Source of the DNA: Cyclobacterium sp.
Lineage (GTDB): Bacteria; Bacteroidota; Bacteroidia; Cytophagales; Cyclobacteriaceae
NCBI RefSeq assembly: GCF_014762705.1
Contig: NZ_JABURL010000125.1
Coordinates: 1 to 33,326, forward strand
Length of the DNA: 33,326 nucleotides
Direction: 5' to 3'
In this document: positions 16,387 through 23,501 of the stretch, piece after piece
How the letters are laid out: each line of letters starts with the position of its first letter
Numbering within the stretch: the stretch's first letter is position 1
The notes under the pieces: model-generated
Database searches by the model: none
Told to the model about the DNA's origin: nothing
Seen by the model: only the letters and a program-made list of their open reading frames with translations
Made by a program: the position numbers and the translations under genes

Positions 16387-16576
16387 CACACACTGGCTAA
16401 AACATCGCCTCGGACCCAGCGGGCGGTTTAGAGAAAAGATAAAGTTCACTATCTTTAGGAAGTTAGGAGAAGGCTGGAAGCGAACGGCTACGAATGCCCG
16501 CCGTCTCCAAGCTGAATCCCGCCCCGTACAAATGACGATTCTCGAACTAAACTCAAAAAAACCAGTATCTTAGAAT
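16387..16576. repeat. Palindrome-rich spacer between two toxin-antitoxin modules
   Basis: The 190 bases start directly at the HepT stop and end at the next antitoxin start. They are GC-richer than their neighbours and full of inverted pairs: CACTGG near the left end against CCAGT near the right end (16560-16566); AAAGATA (16435-16441)/TATCTTT (16450-16456) with an 8-base loop; GGAGAAGGC (16466-16474)/GCCGTCTCC (16500-16508), one mismatch; and GGGCGG (16421-16426) against CCGCCC at 16519-16524. This resembles a cassette-joining or mobile repeat unit, possibly attC-like, but canonical integron core sites are not clear. Confidence 0.45.
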
Positions 16577-16810
16577 ATGGTAACTGACGAACACAAAAAT
16601 AGGCTTATCGAAAAAATCAAGTCAATTGATGACAAGCATATCATTGATGAAATTTATAGGCTTCTTGAGGTTGAATTTGACGATACGGTTTATTTGACAA
16701 ATGAAAAACAAAAAGCTGAAATAGCTGAAGCCAGAAATCAAATTGAGAACGGAGAAGGAAATGATTCAGAAGAAGTTTTCAAAAAAGCGCGTAAATGGCT
16801 AAAAAAGTAA
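16577..16810 (+). CDS. Addiction-module antitoxin-like protein
   Basis: The 77-residue, highly charged helical protein has the layout of antitoxins paired with RelE/ParE toxins in Bacteroidota: an N-terminal helical part with RLIEKIKSIDD and IIDEIYRLLE, then a linker and a C-terminal toxin-wrapping part with AEARNQIENGEG and EVFKKARKWLKK. Its 3' end overlaps the toxin start by 16 bases, typical of translational coupling. As the toxin next to it is truncated, this antitoxin may now be an orphan. Confidence 0.75.
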   Translation: MVTDEHKNRLIEKIKSIDDKHIIDEIYRLLEVEFDDTVYLTNEKQKAEIAEARNQIENGEGNDSEEVFKKARKWLKK

Positions 16811-17016
16811 AATGGTCTACTCTAGCCGAAAGGAAATTCGATAAAATTCTAGCGTATTGGGCTAACCGAAACAAATCAGAATCCTACAGGGAAAAATTAA
16901 TTGATCTGTTTGGGGACGCCACAGAGCTGATTGCCAATTTTCCAGAAATGGGTCGATCAACCGAGATCGAAAATGTTCTTCAGTAATTAATCCGGGATTA
17001 TTTCTTTACTTTTGAG
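16795..17016 (+). pseudogene. RelE/ParE-family toxin broken by an in-frame stop
   Basis: The reading frame encodes 63 residues (ATG 16795, stop 16984-16986) with the first two-thirds of a ParE/RelE-type toxin: WSTLAERKFDKILAYW, a helical middle and FPEMGRSTEIENV. Family members usually run to about 95-100 residues. After the stop the same frame continues LIRDYFFTFE, which matches the expected VRxxLIRDYxLFYE strand, and then similarity is lost. So a nonsense change and probably a further frameshift removed the C-terminal strands that carry catalytic residues. The toxin is likely inactive. Confidence 0.7.
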
Positions 17017-17109
17017 CCGCATCCGGCTTTAGTTTTAAAGTTGGATACACCTGGAAATGAATTGTAAGCAGAAATGAATTATACCCTATAGCATCCTGAC
17101 ATTTGGCTA

Positions 17110-18852
17110 ATGAACTTGAAATTACTTTACAGGGTTGCTTTGTGGGTCAGTGTCCTTGGCATCATTGCCTTTGTTTCCGATTTTGGCTATGCACAGAGTG
17201 ATTGGTCACAGCAGCTGTTTGATGGGTTTTACTTTGTGGTGTTGGGGATTGGCATTGTTTCTACTTTTGCCAGGTACCTGCAAAATCAAGCCCTTTTAAA
17301 AAGGAAAGTCTTCATTTTTGATTTTTTATCCATCTGTTTCACCCTTTGGATTTACTACCAGTTCCTTTTTGTAGGTGTACCATTTGAAACCGACTTGTTG
17401 TTGGGAAATCCCATTTGGGTGAGGATTGCGGTCCTTTTTACCTTTATCAGGGAGTTTTCGGAAGTTAAGCTAAATTACAAACGAACGGTACTCAATCCGG
17501 CACAGCTTTTTGTTTTCAGTTTTCTGCTCATCATTTTATTCGGTACCTTCCTGCTCATGCTCCCCAAGGCTACCTATGAAGGCATCTCCTTTGCAGATGC
17601 GCTTTTTACTTCCACCAGTGCCGTATGTGTGACAGGCCTCATCGTGGTGGATACAGGGAGTTATTTTACGGACTTTGGGCAAATCATCATCATGGTACTT
17701 ATCCAAATCGGCGGACTGGGAATCCTGACCTTTGCCAGCTATTTCAGTTACTTTTTTAAGGGGGGGGCCACGTATGAAAATCAACTGGCTCTTTCGGATA
17801 TCACCAGCTCCAAAAAATTAGGAGAGGTCTTTTCTACCCTTAAGTACATCATCCTGATCACTTTCAGCATTGAACTGGTTTCAGGGATACTGATTTACAG
17901 TAGTTTGGATGCCGAACACTATTCCTCTCAGTATGAGCGACTATTTTTTGCTGTATTCCATTCCATATCCGCTTTTTGCAATGCAGGGTTTTCCACCTTA
18001 TCCAACAGTTTGTATGAAAGTGATTTCAAGTTCAACTACCCCCTTCAGTTAACCATCATCGGTACCTTTGTCCTGGGCGGCCTGGGTTTTCCGATCGTTG
18101 CCAATTCCATCAATTACCTGAAATACCAGGTCAGAAAGTGGGTTTCTTTCGGGAAAAATAAGGCAGCTTTCCGGCCCTGGGTATTGAACCTGAACAGCCG
18201 CATTACTTTAATTACCACATTTTCAATCACAACTATTGCTTTTGTTGCCTTTTACCTACTCGAATACGACAATACTTTGTCCGAACACTCTGGCTTGGGA
18301 AAGGTAGTAACGGCACTCTTTGGAGCTACGACGCCGCGCACGGCAGGTTTTAATTCCATAGATACGGCGGCCATGCTTTTTCCCACGATCATGATGGTGT
18401 TTTTGCTGATGTGGATCGGTGCTTCTCCCGCCTCCACCGGAGGGGGCATCAAGACCAGCACCTTTGCCATTGCCACGCTGAACATGCTCAGCCTGGCCAA
18501 GGGGAAAGATAGAATAGAGGTTTTTGGGAGGGAGATTGCAGCCATTTCCATTCGCAGGGCTTTTGCCATCATTTCTCTGTCTCTGATCGTCATCGGAATG
18601 GGGATCATGCTCATTTCCATATTTGACAGTGAAAAGAGCCTGATGGATATTGGCTTCGAATGTTTCTCGGCCTACAGTACCGTTGGTTTAAGCCTGGGGA
18701 TTACAGCCAGCCTTACTACCCAAAGCAAACTGATTCTCATCCTCGTCATGTTTGTGGGCAGAGTGAGTATGCTTACTATTATCATTGCGGTTTTTAAGAA
18801 AGTAAAAAGTAAAAATTACCGGTATCCATCGGAGGAATTAACGATCAATTAA
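17110..18852 (+). CDS. ktrB: KtrB/TrkH-type potassium-translocating subunit
   Basis: The 580-residue membrane protein forms the K+ pore of a Ktr/Trk uptake system. The four pore-loop repeats are visible: TSAVCVTGL (about 169-177), FCNAGFST, TTPRTAGFN and YSTVGLSLG, each with the filter glycine. About 125 N-terminal residues with extra hydrophobic helices precede the core (AQLFVFSFLLII near 131), longer than the roughly 450-residue classic KtrB; such extensions are common in Bacteroidota. It is followed after 12 bases by the regulatory subunit gene, so the two form an operon. Role: K+ uptake for turgor and pH balance, driven by Na+ or membrane potential. Confidence 0.92.
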   Translation: MNLKLLYRVALWVSVLGIIAFVSDFGYAQSDWSQQLFDGFYFVVLGIGIVSTFARYLQNQALLKRKVFIFDFLSICFTLWIYYQFLFVGVPFETDLLLGNPIWVRIAVLFTFIREFSEVKLNYKRTVLNPAQLFVFSFLLIILFGTFLLMLPKATYEGISFADALFTSTSAVCVTGLIVVDTGSYFTDFGQIIIMVLIQIGGLGILTFASYFSYFFKGGATYENQLALSDITSSKKLGEVFSTLKYIILITFSIELVSGILIYSSLDAEHYSSQYERLFFAVFHSISAFCNAGFSTLSNSLYESDFKFNYPLQLTIIGTFVLGGLGFPIVANSINYLKYQVRKWVSFGKNKAAFRPWVLNLNSRITLITTFSITTIAFVAFYLLEYDNTLSEHSGLGKVVTALFGATTPRTAGFNSIDTAAMLFPTIMMVFLLMWIGASPASTGGGIKTSTFAIATLNMLSLAKGKDRIEVFGREIAAISIRRAFAIISLSLIVIGMGIMLISIFDSEKSLMDIGFECFSAYSTVGLSLGITASLTTQSKLILILVMFVGRVSMLTIIIAVFKKVKSKNYRYPSEELTIN

Positions 18853-18864
18853 AAAATTCAGACC

Positions 18865-19566
18865 ATGAAGTTTATTATCGCAGGATTGGGAAATTTTGGA
18901 GCCTCTCTGGCCCAAAAACTCACGGCACAGGGCAATGAAGTAATCGGCATTGACAACCGCATGGAAAAGGTAGATTTATATAAAGAAAAAATCTCGCATA
19001 CCATCTGCATGGATGCCACCGAGGAGTTTGCCGTTACCGGATTGCCACTGGATGACACAGATGTAGTTATTGTCGCCATAGGAGAAGACCAGGGTTCCAA
19101 TATCATGACCACCGCGCTTTTTAAAAACATGCAGGTAAAGCGCTTGATCAGCAGGGCGATCAATTCACTCCATGAAAAAGTGTTGGTGGCGATAGGTGTG
19201 GATGAGATCGTGCATCCCGAAGAGGAGACTGCTGAGCGCTGGGCAAAAAAATTGTGCCTGAATAATGTGGTTGACTCCTTTGAACTGAGTGATGATTTCA
19301 GCATTATTGAAGCCAAGGTGCCGCAAGATTGCATTGGCAAAACTATCCGTGAAGTAGGATTCAGGTTGAAATATAACTTGCTTGTGCTTACTATTATGAA
19401 AGAAACGGAAGTCAAAAGCCTGCTTGGTAGAAGCCGCAAAGAAATGCGCATTCAAGGGATTGCTACTCCTGATCAAAACCTGGGAGAAACCGATATATTG
19501 GTACTCTACGGTGCCAATAGGGACCTTCAGGATTTCTTAAAGAAAAATGGCCAGGAGGGTAGGTAA
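18865..19566 (+). CDS. ktrA: KtrA/TrkA-type potassium uptake regulatory subunit
   Basis: The 233-residue cytoplasmic protein has an RCK_N Rossmann domain (GLGNFG at 8-13, acidic end of strand two in GIDNR) and an RCK_C domain (about 140-225, SIIEAKVPQDCIGKTIREV and ETDILVLYG). In studied systems rings of this protein bind ATP/ADP or NAD(H) and gate KtrB. Start, length and spacing to ktrB are normal. Confidence 0.93.
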   Translation: MKFIIAGLGNFGASLAQKLTAQGNEVIGIDNRMEKVDLYKEKISHTICMDATEEFAVTGLPLDDTDVVIVAIGEDQGSNIMTTALFKNMQVKRLISRAINSLHEKVLVAIGVDEIVHPEEETAERWAKKLCLNNVVDSFELSDDFSIIEAKVPQDCIGKTIREVGFRLKYNLLVLTIMKETEVKSLLGRSRKEMRIQGIATPDQNLGETDILVLYGANRDLQDFLKKNGQEGR

Positions 19567-19765
19567 ATATTTCATCCCTCTTTTATTATTGTTGCTAGGA
19601 CAAAATATTTCAGAGAGAGCGTGATCTTATAAGGGATTCATTTTTTATCGTAACACCTATTGTAATTTGAACCTGAAACACACCATGTATAAAAGTTTTG
19701 CTCTTCCAGGACTCAGGTTTGTGTGTTAGATGCTGTACCAGAAGTGGGGATTACCAAACATGTTT

Positions 19766-19854
19766 CGCCCCTACAGGGCTTGGGTTCCGGTAGGGGATGC
19801 TATCAAAGGGCTTCACCCTGTGCTTTGGAATCTGAGCTGAGCCCTTTAGGGGCG
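19766..19854. repeat. Dispersed three-hairpin repeat, copy 2
   Basis: This 89-base element matches copy 1 at 14645-14730. Hairpins are GCCC-CTACA-GGGC (19767-19779), AGGG-CTTCA-CCCT (19807-19819) and GCCC-TTTAG-GGGC (19841-19853). The spacing from first to second hairpin is 40 bases in both copies; from second to third it is 34 here and 28 in copy 1. The two ends form an imperfect 16-base inverted repeat (CGCCCCTACAGGGCTT versus GAGCCCTTTAGGGGCG). A fragment like the left end (GCTCTTCCAGGACTCAGG) also lies just upstream near 19700. The rest of the 335-base intergenic region shows nothing else. Confidence 0.8.
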
Positions 19855-19901
19855 GGATATTTTTTCCTGAAACAGGTGTTCGGATAAAATTACCCGATTT
19901 T

Positions 19902-21164
19902 TTACCCCCACCACAAATAATACATCATTACCAAAGAAAACAACCCTAAAAATCCAATTCCTGCCTGAGAAAGCAGCCGCATGGCGGTTCCGGGTTGATC
20001 TGCTTTGGACAGGTGCTCGCTGAATACCAGCCGGTAATTTAGCAGGGCAATGAGCGGTGCGATCAGAAAGGAGATGGTGGTGGCCAGGCTTACCAGCTGG
20101 TTAAAAGCATCCATAAACAGGGTGATGACCAGAAATCCCCCCAAAGTGATCAGGCCCAGCCACCAAAGGTAGGCAGCAGGCTTTTCGGTCTTTCCCTGCA
20201 TCACGGAAATCACCCTTGCCGTGGACCTGGCGTAGCCATCCATGACCCCGATGCAGGTGCCCAACATGATGGTAAATCCGGCGGCTGCAATGATCAGAAA
20301 AGTCCATGATCCCAATTGGGCGGCATAGAGGCTGACCACCCCGGAAGCAAAGCCCACATTGTTGTCGGGGAGGCCGTTGTCGCTGCCGTACAAGAGGTAA
20401 GCACCCAACACCACAAAACAAAGGGAAAGCATGGCAGAAGTCCAGAAACCCAAATTGAATTCAAATACCGATTCCTTTACTGAAGGCTGGTAGCCGCTTT
20501 GCTTGCTTCTCTCCATGGTCCATAGGCTGTTCCAGGTGGAGGAGTCAATGGCCGATGGCATCCAACCCATCAGGGCAATGATAAAGGGCCATGATTCCAG
20601 ACCTATTCTGGCAGAAAACGGTTCAAAAACGACAGGATTTTGTGGTCCTTTGAGCAAAGCAATAAAAAAGGCCAGCAAGGTACTGATCAGCATGAATGAA
20701 CCGATGATTTTGATTCCGGTATCCAGCAAGGAATACCTTCCCAGAGCCAGAAAACCAAAGGAAAAAAGCAAAAGGATCAGGGATGGAACATAGTAAAAGG
20801 CGGAAGGCAGCTCAATGGCAAAGAGGTTTTGAAGAAATCCGGCAGCCACAAAGGTAACGGCCGCATTGACAAAAAACATGGAAAGCAGGTTAATGACCAG
20901 GTATAACCTGGAAAACCAGGGGCTGATAATTTGGTAACCATCGATCAGGGACCGGCCGGTAGCCGTGGCATAACGGGAGCCAAACTCAAAAAAAGGCCAT
21001 TTGAAAAGATTGGCCGCCAGGATAAAACCCACCAGGGCAAATCCATATTCTGCTCCCGCCCGTGTGCTTTGTACCAGATGGGACACCCCTATGGCGGTAC
21101 TGGCAAAGAGAATGCCCGGACCCAGGGTTTTCAGAAATATCCGGAACCTTACACTTCGGATCAT
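19902..21164 (-). CDS. Divergent Nramp-family transporter lacking the canonical metal-binding motifs
   Basis: The 420-residue protein has about 11 transmembrane helices and the Nramp opening GPGILFA. In canonical Nramp metal transporters helix 1 contains DPGN and helix 6 contains MPH. Here the helix-1 region reads STAIGVSHLVQSTRAGA, with no DPGN, and the helix-6 region reads GWMPSAIDSSTWNS, with no histidine at the usual place. The substrate is therefore likely not a classic Mn2+/Fe2+ ion. The start at 21164 gives an ATGA overlap with the upstream dehydrogenase; an ATG at 21176 is possible. Tight coupling to an Ldh_2-family dehydrogenase suggests a link to an organic or unusual substrate (inference). 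Confidence 0.8.
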   Translation of the reverse strand: MIRSVRFRIFLKTLGPGILFASTAIGVSHLVQSTRAGAEYGFALVGFILAANLFKWPFFEFGSRYATATGRSLIDGYQIISPWFSRLYLVINLLSMFFVNAAVTFVAAGFLQNLFAIELPSAFYYVPSLILLLFSFGFLALGRYSLLDTGIKIIGSFMLISTLLAFFIALLKGPQNPVVFEPFSARIGLESWPFIIALMGWMPSAIDSSTWNSLWTMERSKQSGYQPSVKESVFEFNLGFWTSAMLSLCFVVLGAYLLYGSDNGLPDNNVGFASGVVSLYAAQLGSWTFLIIAAAGFTIMLGTCIGVMDGYARSTARVISVMQGKTEKPAAYLWWLGLITLGGFLVITLFMDAFNQLVSLATTISFLIAPLIALLNYRLVFSEHLSKADQPGTAMRLLSQAGIGFLGLFSLVMMYYLWWG

Positions 21165-22240
21165 TTTTGTACCCAATCAACACCTAACCGATCGCCCAGA
21201 TTTTTCAGGTCTTCCACAACAGGTTCCAGCAAAGGTATACCTTGCTTTCTTCTTTCTGTTTCCAGTTCCCGCTCCGGGTCTCCCGGAATCAATACTTTTT
21301 CCTGGCCAGCCACCGGTTCTGCTTCCCTGAACCTTTTGATCCAATTGTCCATATGGCTTTTGAATTCGTCTGCAGGTCTGAAGGCATCCACCCGCATGGC
21401 CCCAAAGAAATGCCCCAGACCTTCACCTACCGGATGGGGATGAGGCTCCAGGAAAGCCACAAAAGGAGGTACCCAAGGGCCATAATTGGCACCAGACAGG
21501 ACCGCCGAAAATATATCCACCACCGCTCCCAGGCCATAGCCTTTATGGGAGCCATGCTCTCGGTCTCCGCCCAGGGGCAAGAGAGCCCCGCCCTCCCTTA
21601 CGGCAATGGGACTGCTGCTGGGCTTTCCTTCTTTGTCCTGAATCCAGCCAAGGGGAGCCTCTTGTTGTTTTCTTTGCAGGATTTCAAGTTTTCCATTGGC
21701 AGCGGTAGTGGTGGCCATGTCCAAAACAAATGGAGGCTGATTTCCCGCCGGAATGGCGACCGAAATGGGGTTGGTGCCCAAAAGTCTTTCCCTGGAGAAG
21801 GTGGGACTGACAAGAGGGCTGGCATTGGTCAATGATATGCCGATCATGTCTTGTTTCAAAGCCTCCATGGCATGGATCCCCGCTATGCCATAGTGGTTGG
21901 AATGCTTTACCGACACCCATCCCGTGCCGGCTATTTTGGCCTTTTCCATCGCTACTTTCATGGCAAAGGGGGCCACAACCAGGCCCAGGCCCCCATCCCC
22001 GTCCACTACAGCGGTGCTTGGGGTTTCGTGGGTGATCCTGATATCGGGCCGGACATTGATTCTGTTGGCCTCCCATAAACGCACATAACCCGAAAGCCGT
22101 GCTACGCCGTGAGAATCTACTCCCCTCAGGTCGGCAGCCAAAAGAACCTTTGCGGCTGTGGAAGCATCCTTTTCGGAGCAACCGATTTTTATTAAAATAT
22201 TTTTGGTGAAGTTTTCTAACTGGCTGAAGTCAAAATGCAT
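21161..22240 (-). CDS. Malate/L-lactate dehydrogenase family (Ldh_2) oxidoreductase
   Basis: The 359-residue product belongs to the NAD(P)-dependent Ldh_2 family, which reduces or oxidises 2-oxo/2-hydroxy acids (malate, sulfolactate, ureidoglycolate, 2,3-diketogulonate and others). Family motifs are RGVDSHGVARL (39-49, with the catalytic-type His44), VKHSNHYG (111-118), LLGTNPI (153-159) and SHKGYGL. I use the ATG at 22240; the longer frame to 22282 adds a poor N-terminus. It is the first gene of a two-gene unit with the Nramp-like transporter (ATGA overlap). The exact substrate is unknown. Confidence 0.87.
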   Translation of the reverse strand: MHFDFSQLENFTKNILIKIGCSEKDASTAAKVLLAADLRGVDSHGVARLSGYVRLWEANRINVRPDIRITHETPSTAVVDGDGGLGLVVAPFAMKVAMEKAKIAGTGWVSVKHSNHYGIAGIHAMEALKQDMIGISLTNASPLVSPTFSRERLLGTNPISVAIPAGNQPPFVLDMATTTAANGKLEILQRKQQEAPLGWIQDKEGKPSSSPIAVREGGALLPLGGDREHGSHKGYGLGAVVDIFSAVLSGANYGPWVPPFVAFLEPHPHPVGEGLGHFFGAMRVDAFRPADEFKSHMDNWIKRFREAEPVAGQEKVLIPGDPERELETERRKQGIPLLEPVVEDLKNLGDRLGVDWVQK

Positions 22241-22315
22241 GTTTGCAGGAGAAAAGGGTGGAACAATGGCACAAAAGTGCAAAAAGTTAAAGAATAAGGG
22301 AAACGTTGTTCCGGA

Positions 22316-23281
22316 TTATTGCCAGGAGTTAACCGTCAGGTCCTTACCGGTAGCTACTTTTTCTTTCATTTCAGCCAGTACGCCTTCTTTCAATGAATAG
22401 GTAGAACATAATAAATCCTGAGGAGCCAAATGGTTGAGGATAAAGCGGATCAGGCAGGAGGCCACCACGATCATATCCACGCGCATGGGGATCATCCCCG
22501 GAATGGCAAGCCTTTTATCTTTGGTAAGGTGAATGAGTCTGGCGGCAATTTCCTGAAAAGAATGGATGGGAAGCAGGTGCTTGTGCTGGTTTTTTGATTT
22601 GGGCTGCTGAATGCCGGCAAGGTAAATATCCGTCAGGGTATCAAAGGTGCCCGAGGCACCTACCAGTTGCTGTGGGTTGTATTGCTGTATGGCCCTGATC
22701 AGGGGCTGCAGGTGTTGAAACAAATATTGATTGAGCTTGTCGATTTCTTCAGGTAAGATGGGGTCATGATAGTGAAAAAGATCCAGCATACGCTGTCCTC
22801 CAATTTCAAAACTACCTTTCCAATAAATTTGCTCCTCGTTTCCAATGATGAATTCTACGGAACCTCCCCCGATATCCATCATCAGGGTACTGGAATGGTC
22901 CAGGCATCCGCTCATCCGGATACCCTTATAGATGAGTTCGGCTTCTCTTTCTCCATCAATTACCTGAATAACTATACCGGTTTGTTCCCATACCTCTTGT
23001 ACAAAGGCCCTTCCATTGGCTGCGTTTCTTACCGCACTGGTCGCAAAAGCGAATATTTGGTCAATTTTTTCTCCCTTGAGCAATTCCTTAAAGTGCCGAA
23101 GGGTATGAAGGGCCCTTTTTTGGGCATCCGGTAAAATCAGGTTTTGACTGATGCCTCCCTGACCGATCTTCACGGCTACTTTTTCTTTGTATAAAGTTTC
23201 AAAACTTTTTTCACCCAATGCCACCATGAGTAAATGGAAGGTATTTGTTCCCATGTCTATTACGGCAGCCTTATTTTTCAT
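22316..23281 (-). CDS. Ppx/GppA family phosphatase (exopolyphosphatase-like)
   Basis: The 321-residue product carries the ASKHA-fold motifs of the Ppx/GppA family: DMGTNTFHLL at the N-terminus, ATSAVRNA, the catalytic-region DIGGGSVEF and GASGTFDTL. These enzymes hydrolyse polyphosphate or pppGpp. The short form without a C-terminal HD domain is usual in Bacteroidota. The ATG at 23281 is preferred; the frame opens with a TTG at 23296. A near-match promoter element (TATATTCG, minus strand 23306-23313) sits about 25 bases upstream. Whether it acts on polyphosphate or on pppGpp cannot be read here. Confidence 0.9.
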   Translation of the reverse strand: MKNKAAVIDMGTNTFHLLMVALGEKSFETLYKEKVAVKIGQGGISQNLILPDAQKRALHTLRHFKELLKGEKIDQIFAFATSAVRNAANGRAFVQEVWEQTGIVIQVIDGEREAELIYKGIRMSGCLDHSSTLMMDIGGGSVEFIIGNEEQIYWKGSFEIGGQRMLDLFHYHDPILPEEIDKLNQYLFQHLQPLIRAIQQYNPQQLVGASGTFDTLTDIYLAGIQQPKSKNQHKHLLPIHSFQEIAARLIHLTKDKRLAIPGMIPMRVDMIVVASCLIRFILNHLAPQDLLCSTYSLKEGVLAEMKEKVATGKDLTVNSWQ

Positions 23282-23305
23282 GAACCTGGTCTTCAAAAGT
23301 TTCTG

Positions 23306-23313
23306 CGAATATA
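23306..23313 (-). promoter_or_regulatory. Near-match -7 element TATATTCG upstream of the Ppx/GppA gene
   Basis: On the minus strand TATATTCG differs from TAnnTTTG at one base. It lies 24 bases before the chosen ATG at 23281, a sensible promoter position. Confidence 0.35.
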
Positions 23314-23487
23314 TAAAGTTTATTGATTAAGTAGGACAGGCAAGGTTTTTTAAATCCAGAAAGGGGGGTGGAATCTTCACTATCCCCTTATTTGTCCCAA
23401 TATTACAGTTATTTATGCCTAAAATCCATACCTGCAAGAGCTTCAAAATAAGAAAGGCCCATATTTTTCCAATTGAGCTCCACTGAC

Positions 23488-23495
23488 TATATTTG
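23488..23495 (+). promoter_or_regulatory. -7 promoter element TATATTTG for the acyl-CoA carboxylase gene
   Basis: TATATTTG matches the -7 consensus exactly and is 6 bases before the ATG at 23502, the same spacing as at mntA. A near-leaderless message is predicted. The -33 element is not clear. Confidence 0.5.
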
Positions 23496-23501
23496 GTTGA
23501 T

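Noticed and set aside
16325-16573. 82-codon frame across the HepT end and the palindrome-rich spacer
   Set aside because: It is out of frame with HepT and made mainly from inverted-repeat DNA; not credible as a gene.
17015-17028. Small hairpin AGCCG-CATC-CGGCT followed by T-rich DNA after the broken toxin
   Set aside because: The stem is only 5 bp and the T-run is broken; too weak to call a terminator.
14940-17109. Search for a CRISPR array or a tRNA flanking the island
   Set aside because: Repeats are few, unevenly spaced and not separated by unique spacers of equal length; no cloverleaf was recognised.
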